DNA of 64,000 nt from Leptofilum sp965223525 (GCF_965223525.1 NZ_CBDCWX010000005.1:1798001-1862000), one strand, 5' to 3'. Shown: positions 32,272-40,792, counted from the first letter of the stretch. Numbers and translations: made by a program. The notes: generated from the sequence alone by a model not told the origin.

Positions 32272-33048
32272 ATGAATGAAAGAATAGGTCTTTTACCTGC
32301 TGCAGGCCGTGGTTCTCGGCTTGGCCCAATACCTTGCAGCAAAGAAATAATGCCATTAGGATTTCAATCGCCTACTTCAAAAGAGGCTGATTGGATACCT
32401 GTTACAACAATCGAAAGACATTTGCAGGCATTTTCTTTAGCACAAGTTCAACAAGTTGGCATTATTGTGGGAAATACTAAATGGGATATTGTGAGCTACT
32501 TGGGTAATGGAAAGCGACTAAACCTTTCCCTAGCTTATTTCTTTCAGGAAAGCCTAAATGGTATGCCCTTCGCATTAGATTTGACCTACTCTTGGATAAA
32601 GGAAGCGACCATTCTTTTTTCTATGCCCGATACCTTAATTACGCCTATTGATGCAATGACCAAGTTAGTAGAGCATCACGAGACAACAAAGGCAGATGTT
32701 ACACTTGGGCTATTTGAAACTGACACACCAAAAAAATTTGGAATGGTTGAACTAAATGATAAAAGGGAAATTATTGGATTTGTAGATAAGCCAGAAAAAA
32801 CAGACTTGTCACTGATGTGGGGATGTGCTGCTTGGTCTCCCGTGTTTACTCGATTTATGCACCAATATCTTAAGGATATCAACCTGCCTGGCAAAGAGAT
32901 TGTTCTAAGCGATCTGTTCTTAGCTGCTCTTGATAAAGGGTTGACATTTGAGCCGCTTCTTGTAGAAGGGCAGTATCATGACATTGGTACGCCGGATAGT
33001 TTTCAAGCGGCCGTCTATGATCTAGCTCGTCAGCAAATAGCAAATTAG
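32272..33048 (+). CDS. Sugar-phosphate nucleotidyltransferase
   Basis: A 258-residue nucleotidyltransferase of the glucose-1-phosphate thymidylyl/uridylyltransferase family. IGLLPAAGRGSRLGPIPCSKEIMPLG at the N-terminus is the NTP-binding signature with the catalytic Arg and Lys; FSMPDTLITP carries the metal-binding Asp region; and GQYHDIGTPDSFQAAVYDL is the usual end. It would make an NDP-sugar for the neighbouring glycosyltransferases. The ATG at 32272 is preferred over a TTG at 32260. The gap of about 200 bases after it holds a promoter for the next gene. AT-rich composition matches the two preceding genes, so the three likely form one operon. Confidence 0.88.
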   Translation: MNERIGLLPAAGRGSRLGPIPCSKEIMPLGFQSPTSKEADWIPVTTIERHLQAFSLAQVQQVGIIVGNTKWDIVSYLGNGKRLNLSLAYFFQESLNGMPFALDLTYSWIKEATILFSMPDTLITPIDAMTKLVEHHETTKADVTLGLFETDTPKKFGMVELNDKREIIGFVDKPEKTDLSLMWGCAAWSPVFTRFMHQYLKDINLPGKEIVLSDLFLAALDKGLTFEPLLVEGQYHDIGTPDSFQAAVYDLARQQIAN

Positions 33049-33160
33049 TCCAGTTAACATAAATCACTGCCTCATGAACTTACAGGAGAAATAACCCGAA
33101 AGGATTATCGTATTATTGCCAAAAGCTTTGCTCTTTTAACTGTGCTCAACAAAGGGGTTA

Positions 33161-33188
33161 TTGACTAAGCTTGAGCATTGTATAGAAT
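33161..33188 (+). promoter_or_regulatory. Candidate sigma-70 type promoter
   Basis: TTGACT (33161-33166), a 16-base spacer and TAGAAT (33183-33188) lie 59 bases before the ATG of the secreted repeat protein. This is one of the better two-box matches seen in the window. Confidence 0.6.
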
Positions 33189-33247
33189 GCAAGGTGCAAT
33201 ATTGCTAAAAAATTCTTTATTCATGAATAGCATAGGAGACAGTACAA

Positions 33248-34675
33248 ATGATGAGAAAAATTCGTAGAGCATTCGCGTTAAGTATTTTCTTTTTAGGAGC
33301 GCTAGCCCTTTTTGTGTTTACAAGTCAGCCAGCTGCCGCCCAGACGAATGCCCCTGGTGTTTGGAGTAGTGCAATCAACTTACAAAACACTACAACTTCG
33401 CCTGCCACAGTTGTCATTACTTTTTATGATACCAGTGGCAATGTGGTAACGACATATACCCCCGAAACGTTAGCTGGTGGAGAAGCCCTTTCAATTTTTG
33501 TTCCCTCAATTACTACCTCACCTGCATTGCCGTCTGGACAATACTCTGTTGTGGTAAGTAGTGATGTACAAATTTTGGCTTCCGTGAACACGGCTTCAAC
33601 AAGCAGCACCTCAGCTCCTTGGACTGCATTTGCTTATGACGGTTTTGACTCTTCACAAGCCGGAACGAGTCTGTATTTCCCCGGAAACTACAACAACTAC
33701 TTCAATTTCTTCTCAGAATTGGTTATTCAAAATACTGATCCTTCAACTACAGCAAATTTGAAAGCTACTTTCCGTGATCAGAGTGGTAGTGTGATTGCTT
33801 CTGATGTTTCATTGGGTTCCGTAGCGCCAAACGCAGCTCGTACAGTGGCTATGTCGTCTGTTGCTGGTTTGCCTTCTGGTAGCAGCGGTATTTTTGGTGC
33901 TGTCGTAACATCTGATGAAAATGTGAACCTTGTCGGTGTGGCAAATATCTGGCGCACTACGCCAACAGCCGGTACAGCGAGCTACTCTGGATTTACAAGC
34001 GGTAGCACTGAGCTATATGCTCCCAGCTTGTTGAATAATTATTTTGGTTTTAACTCCGCAATAACGATTCAGAATGTGCATTCGACCGATAATGCAATTG
34101 GAACTTTAACTTACTCAGATGGGACTATTGAGAACTTTAATTTGGTTCCTGGAGCAGCTATTGATTACTTCCAGCCCAATAATCCGAGTTTGCCCTCTGG
34201 TAATTCTAATGGCTTGCTAGCAGCTGAAGTCCAAGTTACTCAAGGTTCTGTGGTTGGCTTAGTGAGTCAAAGTGTGCCGTCTGGTACGGGTTCTTTTGCT
34301 AGCTACAACGTCCCTGCATCCGCGGCTTCCTCAGTCAATATTCCAAGTGTGTTGAGCGATTACTACGGTTATTTCTCTGCCGTAACTGTTCAAAATACCG
34401 GGAGCACTTCGACTAATGTTACTATTGATTATGCCAATGGTGATTCCCGAACCATCAATAATGTGGCAGCTGGCGCAACGGTTAACTTTATTCATCTGGA
34501 TAATGCAAGCGATGTCTTACCGTTCCGCACTGCGACTTCAGCCACTGTTTCTTCCTCTAATGGGAACCCGCTAGTAGCTGTGATTCAGCATAACACTTCG
34601 CCAAATGTAGCTGGTTACAATTCTGCCAAGACCCCAAGTGATTACTTGCTGGCAGTCACAGGTGTTGCTGAGTAA
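33248..34675 (+). CDS. Secreted surface protein with four tandem beta-sandwich-like repeats
   Basis: A 475-residue exported protein. The N-terminus MMRKIRRAFALSIFFLGALA...QPAAAQ is a standard signal peptide with an AxA-type cleavage site. The mature part is rich in Ser, Thr, Asn and Gly and nearly free of Cys. It contains four repeats of about 100-115 residues, each with a core such as SAINLQNTTTSPATVVITFYD, SELVIQNTDPSTTANLKATF, SAITIQNVHSTDNAIGTLTY and SAVTVQNTGSTSTNVTIDYA, often preceded by NNYFxFxS. This is a beta-sandwich, cell-surface type arrangement; there is no sorting motif or transmembrane tail. It has its own promoter and a strong terminator, and sits inside the polysaccharide region. 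Function (S-layer, sheath or adhesin) is a guess. Confidence 0.8.
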   Translation: MMRKIRRAFALSIFFLGALALFVFTSQPAAAQTNAPGVWSSAINLQNTTTSPATVVITFYDTSGNVVTTYTPETLAGGEALSIFVPSITTSPALPSGQYSVVVSSDVQILASVNTASTSSTSAPWTAFAYDGFDSSQAGTSLYFPGNYNNYFNFFSELVIQNTDPSTTANLKATFRDQSGSVIASDVSLGSVAPNAARTVAMSSVAGLPSGSSGIFGAVVTSDENVNLVGVANIWRTTPTAGTASYSGFTSGSTELYAPSLLNNYFGFNSAITIQNVHSTDNAIGTLTYSDGTIENFNLVPGAAIDYFQPNNPSLPSGNSNGLLAAEVQVTQGSVVGLVSQSVPSGTGSFASYNVPASAASSVNIPSVLSDYYGYFSAVTVQNTGSTSTNVTIDYANGDSRTINNVAAGATVNFIHLDNASDVLPFRTATSATVSSSNGNPLVAVIQHNTSPNVAGYNSAKTPSDYLLAVTGVAE

Positions 34676-34735
34676 TCTGAGGTAGTGAAGCAGATTTGAT
34701 CTTGTTGCACAAGATTTGATCCAAGAGAGAGATGT

Positions 34736-34777
34736 AAATTGCAGGGTTATCCATTGCGATAATCCTGCAATTTTTTT
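34736..34777 (+). terminator. Rho-independent terminator
   Basis: A 16-bp stem with one G-T wobble (34736-34751 with 34758-34773), a 6-base loop and a T run follow the secreted repeat protein gene. Very strong candidate. Confidence 0.92.
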
Positions 34778-34802
34778 GTTTTGATAAAACAGGATGAATA
34801 TC

Positions 34803-35525
34803 ATGCAAAGAAAAGTGATGAAAGTGGTCACTGCTATATTTTTGTTGTTGCTATTGGCTGCTTGTGGGGCGGCTCCAGAAGCGCCCGATGATTTGGCGTT
34901 TTCCACAACTCCAGTGGTTGGTGGGGCTCCTGAATTTTTAGAAGAAGCTCCGGAAGGATATCCGGTTGGGGGTACGAGTGATACAGGGAATGAGGGTTAT
35001 CCTGCGCCAGCAGGGACTGTAGAGGGTCAATCTGTAGACGGCCGTAGCCAAACGGCCGTTGCTGCTTATGAGCTGGCCCTGTTTGTTGCCTTAGATGAAT
35101 TTAGCCCGGATGCGTACCTGCACACAATTGCGCCCTCTCACATTATGCTATCTAATTTAGGCAATCCCCCCGTTTTACCGGGCTGGTTTTATATTTTTAA
35201 GCGTCCTGAATCCCGCCGAGAGCTGATTGTTCAAGTTGTAGATAACTTGGTTACCGGAACCACGCTGACAGAATCCGTTAGCGATATTCAGCCAGCACCA
35301 TTGCCGATTGATATGAGCCAAGTCGTACTAGATAGCGATGATGTATTTGCACGGTTTGACGAGGTAGGTGGCCGACAAGAGGGAGTTCCTTACGATTTAG
35401 AGCTCATTTACCTAACTGGCAGCGAGGCACCAATCTGGAGCGTGGTCGATCCATTTAGCCAACAATGGATTGCATCATTTAATGCCGTAACAGGTGAGGA
35501 AGCTCCGAATCCATACGGGCAGTAA
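34803..35525 (+). CDS. Lipoprotein of unknown function
   Basis: A 240-residue predicted lipoprotein (lipobox LLAAC, Cys21). A Pro/Glu/Gly/Tyr-rich spacer with repeated EGYP/GYPAP phrases is followed by a region of about 150 residues, beginning TAVAAYELALFVALDEFSPDAYL, that alternates strands and helices. The end, IWSVVDPFSQQWIASFNAVTGE, is reminiscent of PepSY-type modules but too weak to call. The ATG at 34803 is preferred because AGGA lies 8 bases upstream; an ATG at 34794 overlaps that site. It is flanked by terminators on both sides, so it is transcribed alone. Two ACGGCCGT copies reappear here after a long gap, marking the end of the octamer-poor segment. Confidence 0.7.
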   Translation: MQRKVMKVVTAIFLLLLLAACGAAPEAPDDLAFSTTPVVGGAPEFLEEAPEGYPVGGTSDTGNEGYPAPAGTVEGQSVDGRSQTAVAAYELALFVALDEFSPDAYLHTIAPSHIMLSNLGNPPVLPGWFYIFKRPESRRELIVQVVDNLVTGTTLTESVSDIQPAPLPIDMSQVVLDSDDVFARFDEVGGRQEGVPYDLELIYLTGSEAPIWSVVDPFSQQWIASFNAVTGEEAPNPYGQ

Positions 35526-35550
35526 AAATTGAGGAAATCTGCGATTTAAG

Positions 35551-35586
35551 AAGCTGTGCCTTTGCCAGGGCGCAGCTTTTTCTTTT
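35551..35586 (+). terminator. Rho-independent terminator
   Basis: AAGCTGTGCC (35551-35560) pairs with GGCGCAGCTT (35569-35578) through one G-T wobble, followed by TTTCTTTTATT. It ends the lipoprotein transcript just before the convergent flippase gene. Confidence 0.85.
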
Positions 35587-36862
35587 ATTGTGGATGTTTA
35601 GGTAGTTGCTTGCTACTGCGCCAAAGTAGGTAAGAGGTTGCCAGTAGCAAAATTGTGTCGCTTACCACATAGACGACGGAAACCCCTGCAAGACCGAAAG
35701 GCAAAATGAAAATCAAATTGGCAGCAACATTGAACCCGGCCACTACTATCTGAACCCGCGTATTGAGCGTTTGGCGTTCGCTGGCGGCCAGCATGGTGCC
35801 GACGCCAAAGTTTAAAGCCCGCAAAAATGGAATGGGACTTAGGAGCTTCAAATATCGGGCTGACCCCAGGTAAGCCTCTTGGAAGATTAAAGTGAGCAAC
35901 TCATCGGCAAAAAGAAACAGAGCGATTGAAATGAGGCCGCCAACTGCTCCTTGAATGCCAATTTGCACAATGCCTTGTCGGTTAAACTTGTTTAAATCTC
36001 GCTTGAAAGTTTTGGAAAGCAAAGGCAAAATGAGCAAAAACAGGGCTCTGGGAGCTAAAAATGAGGCTTGTAATAAATTGATGGCCGGGCCGTAGAGCGC
36101 GGTCGCAGATTTGCCGAGAATCAGGGAAACGATGGAAACATCGGCACGAACGTAAACAGCGCTAGCTAATTCTGCTAGCATAAACGGCCGTCCCTGTCGC
36201 AAAACCTCCCCATTTGCCAACGGCCGTTGTTGATTTGTTGTTTGGTAGTTGCGGAATCGGTAAATCAGGATGAGGAGTGCCAAAAGGAGTGACAATGCCA
36301 TACGGCCGTTGGCAAACGTGACTAGATAATTTTCAGAATTTGGTAGCCAAAGTGCAAAGGCAAAAAGCGCAACCGCAAAGATAGCTTGCCAGACGGTGAC
36401 TAATTTGTGCCGATTTTGCGTCCGCAAGGCTGAAAATGAGAGGAGAGAAAAACTGTCACAGGCAACGCCAACGGCCGTTGGCAGCCAAAGAGCCCACGGG
36501 TATGTATCATGCGGCAATGCAAAGCCCAGCAATCCCATCAGCCCCAGCCAAAGCAGCAAGGCTACACTCCGAAGGCGCAAAGATTGTTGCCAATAGGCGG
36601 TAAACTGCTCACGAGTTGGCAAATATTGAGCCAAAAGCCAGGTGTCTAGCCCCAAGCCGGGCAGCACGACCAAAAAACTCAGTAACGCATAAACAGCCAC
36701 GTATTGCCCATACGCATCTGGATGAACCTCACGCGCAACGATGAAAAGGGTAATTGCTGACAATCCATTATGCAGGAGCAAACCAACGAGAATAACCCCC
36801 CAATTGGTAACCGCCTGCTGCAATGATTGACGCTGAATTAGCTCACGCACGCGCGGCATCAT
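35585..36862 (-). CDS. Polysaccharide flippase (Wzx/MOP superfamily)
   Basis: A 425-residue integral membrane protein with 12 or more hydrophobic segments and short loops, the pattern of O-antigen/exopolysaccharide translocases (MOP superfamily). The first helices (NWGVILVGLLLHNGLSAITLFIVAREVHPDAYGQYVAVYALL) match the family opening, where a G-x-Y/F-x-x-Y motif follows TM1-2. It would move lipid-linked oligosaccharide units across the cytoplasmic membrane. It is the last gene of a minus-strand set: GT4, GT4, sulfotransferase, flippase, with 13 bases between it and the sulfotransferase. No Wzy polymerase is evident in the window. Specificity unknown. Confidence 0.88.
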   Translation of the reverse strand: MMPRVRELIQRQSLQQAVTNWGVILVGLLLHNGLSAITLFIVAREVHPDAYGQYVAVYALLSFLVVLPGLGLDTWLLAQYLPTREQFTAYWQQSLRLRSVALLLWLGLMGLLGFALPHDTYPWALWLPTAVGVACDSFSLLSFSALRTQNRHKLVTVWQAIFAVALFAFALWLPNSENYLVTFANGRMALSLLLALLILIYRFRNYQTTNQQRPLANGEVLRQGRPFMLAELASAVYVRADVSIVSLILGKSATALYGPAINLLQASFLAPRALFLLILPLLSKTFKRDLNKFNRQGIVQIGIQGAVGGLISIALFLFADELLTLIFQEAYLGSARYLKLLSPIPFLRALNFGVGTMLAASERQTLNTRVQIVVAGFNVAANLIFILPFGLAGVSVVYVVSDTILLLATSYLLWRSSKQLPKHPQ

Positions 36863-36875
36863 ACCAACTCACCCA

Positions 36876-37766
36876 CTATTGCCACCCTAAATCCCGGCCT
36901 AAAAATTCGTAAAGTGCTTTGTTGGCAGGCTGAAAATGATAGCTGAGATTTTCCCGTAACGAAGGTGGCATCTTGTTATAGTCACCAGGGTTGTATTGCT
37001 TAAAAATGGCGGGATTGGGTTGCCAGGAAGGTAATCCTAGAAACGTAACAACCTCTGACACAATTTCTTGCGGACGCTCGTAAAAATTCTCGCTTTTTAG
37101 GATGAGCATTTGTTCGGCTGGGAAAAATTGCCGCCAGCGCTTGAGCTGGGTTATATAGTCGCCACGTAGCAAATAGCTGAAATGCGCCAGATTCAGGCTG
37201 TGAAATCGGGGATTGTCAACTGTTTTTTGCAAATCGTTTCCCAAACGATTTGATTCTTGGGCAATAGCTTCTTCGAAAGATAGCGTTTCTAGGCCGCGCC
37301 GCACCTGATGATGGTAATTAGAGAATGCCCGCGCTACTGGGTCACGCAGCAGTACAATAAGCTTTACCTGCGGCATCATTTGGTAAACTCTCTGTGGTAC
37401 GAGAGGGAAGAACAGGTACGAAGGACTTGCTTCGCCCGTTAGCCGCTGCCCTCTAGCCAGGTTCGTGGGAAAATGGCCTCGATACCAGCGTTCCCCCTTA
37501 AAATAGAGATCGGGAATTGTAAAGTAGTGAATCTCTTTTTGGTAGGCGGGCAGCACAGATGGATGTTGCAGCAGATATTTGTATAGCGAGGATGTGCCTG
37601 CTTTTTGTGCGCCGATGATGAGGAAATCTGGCAACGGCCGTAAATACCACATCGCCTGGCCGAAACCAATTAACAACCGCTGCGCCAACTGACTGAAGGC
37701 GCTGACTTCTGGATTAACGGCCGCTTGTTTGTATCGTGTTTCTAGACGATTGCTAGGGTTACTCAT
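36876..37766 (-). CDS. PAPS-dependent sulfotransferase (carbohydrate type)
   Basis: A 296-residue sulfotransferase of the heparan sulfate/NDST-like group. The PAPS 5'-phosphosulfate loop is IIGAQKAGTSSLYKYL (residues 51-66, with the catalytic Lys), and the 3'-phosphate site is LLRDPVARAFSNYHHQ (139-154). The middle contains KEIHYFTIPD, also typical. It transfers sulfate from PAPS to a hydroxyl or amino group, most probably of a saccharide. PAPS can be made by the two APS kinase genes at 27.6-30.0 kb. The ATG follows the GT4 stop by one base (TGAAATG), so it is tightly coupled to the glycosyltransferases and followed by the flippase. No signal peptide: sulfation would take place in the cytosol before export. 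Confidence 0.92.
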   Translation of the reverse strand: MSNPSNRLETRYKQAAVNPEVSAFSQLAQRLLIGFGQAMWYLRPLPDFLIIGAQKAGTSSLYKYLLQHPSVLPAYQKEIHYFTIPDLYFKGERWYRGHFPTNLARGQRLTGEASPSYLFFPLVPQRVYQMMPQVKLIVLLRDPVARAFSNYHHQVRRGLETLSFEEAIAQESNRLGNDLQKTVDNPRFHSLNLAHFSYLLRGDYITQLKRWRQFFPAEQMLILKSENFYERPQEIVSEVVTFLGLPSWQPNPAIFKQYNPGDYNKMPPSLRENLSYHFQPANKALYEFLGRDLGWQ

Positions 37767-37767
37767 T

Positions 37768-38964
37768 TCACCAATTATTCTCGTAAATTTTCACAAAATT
37801 GTGGATTAAGCGGTCCCAAAACCATTGCTCCCGCTGTTGGTAGGCTACCTGCGCCATCTTGTCTCGCTGGGCACTATTTTGCAGCAACGTTAAGATGCCA
37901 GCGGCCAATGCGTCTGGACTGCCTGGCTGCACAGCCAGCCCCAGAGTGCCATTTTGCAGCACTTCTCGACGATCACCCACATCCCCGGTAACAACGGGTG
38001 TGCCAACCGCCAAACTTTCCACAATTTTGAGAGGTGATCGCGCTTTAGCAATGAGATCATCACGCACAGGATCGATTGAAACTGCGCCTAATCTCAAGTA
38101 ATTGGGGATTTCCTCTGGTGGCACGCGCCCTGTAAAAACTGTATTTGAAGCGACGCCGAATGATTGAGCCATCGCTTTTAACTTGTCATAATCCTCGCCG
38201 CCACCAACTAGGAGTAGTTGAGCTTCGGGTACGGCCGTTTGCACCTTTACAAATGCCTGCAACAACAAATCAACTGGATGGCTCAACAACCCCATCGTGC
38301 CCATGTACAAAATGATCGGTGCATTTGGGTCAAGGTTCCATTTGGCATGAAGGTTCGTCTCGGTGGGAGAATGATTAAACCGACTGCGTTCAACGCCATT
38401 TGGCACGAGCCTGATCTTTTCTGCGGGAAAGCCCAACGATTGGTATCTTGCCTGAAGAAAGTGCGTGTTTACCGTGAGCCCATCCGCCAAACGGACAATT
38501 GAATCTTCAAAATAGCGTACGATGCTTTTTTGCCAACCACTGCTAAATTTATTCGTTTCAGCTTCGTAATCATCACAGTCGCAAAAGATCGGGCGGCCGC
38601 GACGGCCGTATCGCGCTGCCAGCACGTTAAACGGTTGAGGTTTGCCCAAATGGATAACATCTGCTTGGGAACGGGCTACCGCTTGAGCCAATTTTGCCGT
38701 GGCGTTTAGCGATACCTGGAGCAGCTTGCCAGGACTAAAATATGTTTTACGAGAGCCTGACTTTTGAACGTGCATTTGCCCAACGTAATGCACCTGCACG
38801 CCTGCCTCGTCATATGATTTTTGCGGAAGATTCGCCCAATCGTAATGCAGGGTCAGCACCTCGACCTGATGCCCCAGTTTAACCAGTTCGCGGGTTAAAG
38901 GGCCATAGCGCCCCAATCCGCTAGGGCTGTCCAAACTTTGGGTGAGAACGAAGGCAATTTTCAT
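37768..38964 (-). CDS. Glycosyltransferase, GT4 family
   Basis: A 398-residue GT-B enzyme. MKIAFVLTQSLDSPSGLGRYG begins the acceptor domain; the donor domain has PIILYMGTMGLLSHPVDLLLQAF, LLLVGGGEDYDKL and KIVESLAVGTPVVTGDVGDRREVL, with the EX7E-related region at its usual place. The ATG at 38964 overlaps the upstream GT4 stop as ATGA; a longer in-frame start at 39003 would fall inside that gene and is rejected. It belongs to the minus-strand polysaccharide set with the sulfotransferase and flippase and would add one sugar to the lipid-linked unit. Donor and linkage unknown. Confidence 0.9.
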   Translation of the reverse strand: MKIAFVLTQSLDSPSGLGRYGPLTRELVKLGHQVEVLTLHYDWANLPQKSYDEAGVQVHYVGQMHVQKSGSRKTYFSPGKLLQVSLNATAKLAQAVARSQADVIHLGKPQPFNVLAARYGRRGRPIFCDCDDYEAETNKFSSGWQKSIVRYFEDSIVRLADGLTVNTHFLQARYQSLGFPAEKIRLVPNGVERSRFNHSPTETNLHAKWNLDPNAPIILYMGTMGLLSHPVDLLLQAFVKVQTAVPEAQLLLVGGGEDYDKLKAMAQSFGVASNTVFTGRVPPEEIPNYLRLGAVSIDPVRDDLIAKARSPLKIVESLAVGTPVVTGDVGDRREVLQNGTLGLAVQPGSPDALAAGILTLLQNSAQRDKMAQVAYQQREQWFWDRLIHNFVKIYENNW

Positions 38965-40088
38965 GCGGCAAGCTGTTGTAACGTTGTGGTGAGCTTTTCC
39001 CAACCGAAACGGCCGTTCCCCTCCACCACATTTTCACCAAAAATGTCTTCCAACCCTTCAGCAAAATAGCGTTCGATGGCTGCTGCCATGGCGGGTGGAT
39101 TTTCTGGGGGGACGATGAGCCCGGTACGGCCGTCCTCAACCGCCTCTGCCAGGCCGCCGACGTTGGTGGTGATGACTGGCTTGCCCCGGCCAAACGCGGT
39201 TTGCACCACCGCGCTCTGCGTTGCACTGCGGTAGGGTAGCACCACGACATTGGCCCGATCAATGCAGGCTGCCAGTAGCTCATCTGGCAAATAGTTGTTG
39301 ATGATAGTAACGCAGTTGGCAAGGCCAAGTTGTTCAATTTGTGCTTGATAACTTGCTTGCCCGCCCTGCCAAAATTCCCCGGCAATGAGTAAATGAACCG
39401 GTCGCTTCAAAAGTGCCATGGCTTCCAACAAGATATCTACTCCTTTGTACGGCCGTACCAGCCCACAAAAAAGCATCAATGGCCGATCTGTTGGCAAATC
39501 AACTGGCAGTTTGGTGGAGCCTTCACTTCCTAATGCCGCGTAGGTAGGTAATGGAGAGACTGCCACTGTTGCCTGAGGCAGCACGTCCAGCAATATTGCC
39601 TTATCCGCCTGAGAATGCACGATGAAGCCGTTGGCGCGGCTCAGCACCGTTTTGAGGATGCGAGGAAGCAGAATTTTGCTGAAGCGGCCTTGTTCATGCG
39701 GCCGTACGTTGTGGCAGATAAAAATGAGCTTGGAGCGTGGCTTCAGCCGCCGGATGCCGTACCCTAATGCCGTCCAAACTGGGGCAAAGTAGGGATGCCA
39801 CCAGGGAATAATGACCACATCGGGTTGCCAAATGCCGATTTGGCGCAGCGTGCGCCGCCAGGTGAGTGGATTGAGTGGATCAAGTTCGTAGTAGGCTTCG
39901 GTTTGCAACGGCCGTTCACTTGGGTCCTTATCGCTTTTGCCAGGAAACAGCCAGGCTGGATATTGGCGCGAAAAGGAGAGCAACAGCACCTCGTGTGCTT
40001 CCTGTAGGTGCTGTGCCAGCAGCGTGGTGTAGTGGGCAATGCCGCCCCGGTATGGGTACGTCGGCCCAATTAAGCAAAAGCGCGTCAT
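38961..40088 (-). CDS. Glycosyltransferase, GT4 family
   Basis: A 375-residue GT-B enzyme. The acceptor loop is GPTYPYRGGIAHYTTLLAQ; donor-domain landmarks are MLFCGLVRPYKGVDILLEAM, IIPWWHPY, VVLPYRSATQSAVVQTAFGRGKPVITTNVGGL and the final Glu-rich helix. The ATG at 40088 is chosen because TATAAT on the minus strand lies only 7 bases upstream, suggesting transcription starts at or next to the start codon (leaderless); the longer frame from 40178 would run through that promoter. It is the first gene of the minus-strand polysaccharide operon and overlaps the next GT4 gene by 4 bases. Confidence 0.9.
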   Translation of the reverse strand: MTRFCLIGPTYPYRGGIAHYTTLLAQHLQEAHEVLLLSFSRQYPAWLFPGKSDKDPSERPLQTEAYYELDPLNPLTWRRTLRQIGIWQPDVVIIPWWHPYFAPVWTALGYGIRRLKPRSKLIFICHNVRPHEQGRFSKILLPRILKTVLSRANGFIVHSQADKAILLDVLPQATVAVSPLPTYAALGSEGSTKLPVDLPTDRPLMLFCGLVRPYKGVDILLEAMALLKRPVHLLIAGEFWQGGQASYQAQIEQLGLANCVTIINNYLPDELLAACIDRANVVVLPYRSATQSAVVQTAFGRGKPVITTNVGGLAEAVEDGRTGLIVPPENPPAMAAAIERYFAEGLEDIFGENVVEGNGRFGWEKLTTTLQQLAA

Positions 40089-40095
40089 GAGCAGG

Positions 40096-40101
40096 ATTAT
40101 A
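40096..40101 (-). promoter_or_regulatory. Candidate -10 box of a leaderless transcript
   Basis: Minus-strand TATAAT lies 7 bases before the ATG of the GT4 gene at 40088, where a transcription start would fall on or beside the start codon. No Shine-Dalgarno is seen. The -35 region is poor. Confidence 0.45.
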
Positions 40102-40162
40102 GTTGCCAGTTGAACAGTTTGCGAGTTTGCGCCCGACATGGCTGAATTGGAAAGTTCTACAC

Positions 40163-40190
40163 TTGCCCATGACCCCATTCCGCAGATAAT
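40163..40190 (+). promoter_or_regulatory. Candidate promoter of a leaderless def transcript
   Basis: TTGCCC (40163-40168), a 16-base spacer and GATAAT (40185-40190) end 8 bases before the def ATG, with no Shine-Dalgarno between them. It is arranged back to back with the GT4 promoter. Confidence 0.5.
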
Positions 40191-40198
40191 TGAGCCTC

Positions 40199-40792
40199 AT
40201 GACTGAATTACAGATTGTTACCCTGCCCGATGAGGTGCTGCGTAAAAAGGCGCGGCCCGTCACCAAATTTGACGACGACCTGCAAACACTCGTTGACGAT
40301 ATGATTGAAACGATGCGCGCCGCCAGTGGCGTGGGGCTGGCCGCGCCACAAATTGGGCAATCGCTCCAGCTAGCCGTTATCGAAACCTTGCCCAAAACAG
40401 ATGAAGATGGTGAAGATATTCCAGACTCCCGTGAACTTTTTGTGATTGTAAATCCGCGCATTGTGTGGGAATCTCAGGAAGTGAGCGACGGTATTGAGGG
40501 CTGTTTGTCCATTCCTGGTTATGTGGGAGAGGTGGAACGGCCGTATGCCGTGCGTGTTCGTGCCCAAGACCGTCGGGGCAAGCCACTCAAGCTGCGCCTC
40601 AAAGGGTGGACTGCCCGCATCTTCCAGCATGAAATTGACCATCTCAACGGGGTGCTTTACATTGACAAGCTGACCGACCGCGAAAATTTCTGGACCGACG
40701 AAGAATATTTTCAAATGCGCCAGGCCGAGATTGAAGCGGAAGAGGCTGAAGATAATGTGGAAGAAACGGCCGTTACAGAAAATAGTGATTAG
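40199..40792 (+). CDS. def: Peptide deformylase
   Basis: A 197-residue metalloenzyme that removes the N-formyl group from new proteins. All three motifs are intact: GVGLAAPQ (44-51), EGCLS (100-104, metal-binding Cys) and HEIDH (144-148, metal-binding His and catalytic Glu). There is an acidic C-terminal extension of about 30 residues (EIEAEEAEDNVEETAVTENSD) beyond the usual core. The ATG at 40199 is preferred over a TTG at 40190, which is part of the -10-like box. Its last codon and stop (GAT TAG) merge with a GGAGATTGG-family intergenic repeat. gatC follows 59 bases downstream. Confidence 0.96.
   Translation: MTELQIVTLPDEVLRKKARPVTKFDDDLQTLVDDMIETMRAASGVGLAAPQIGQSLQLAVIETLPKTDEDGEDIPDSRELFVIVNPRIVWESQEVSDGIEGCLSIPGYVGEVERPYAVRVRAQDRRGKPLKLRLKGWTARIFQHEIDHLNGVLYIDKLTDRENFWTDEEYFQMRQAEIEAEEAEDNVEETAVTENSD

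Noticed and set aside
33300..34600. Tandem repeats that might suggest a CRISPR array
   Set aside because: The repetition is at the protein level, about 330 bases per unit and highly diverged, within a single open frame with a signal peptide.
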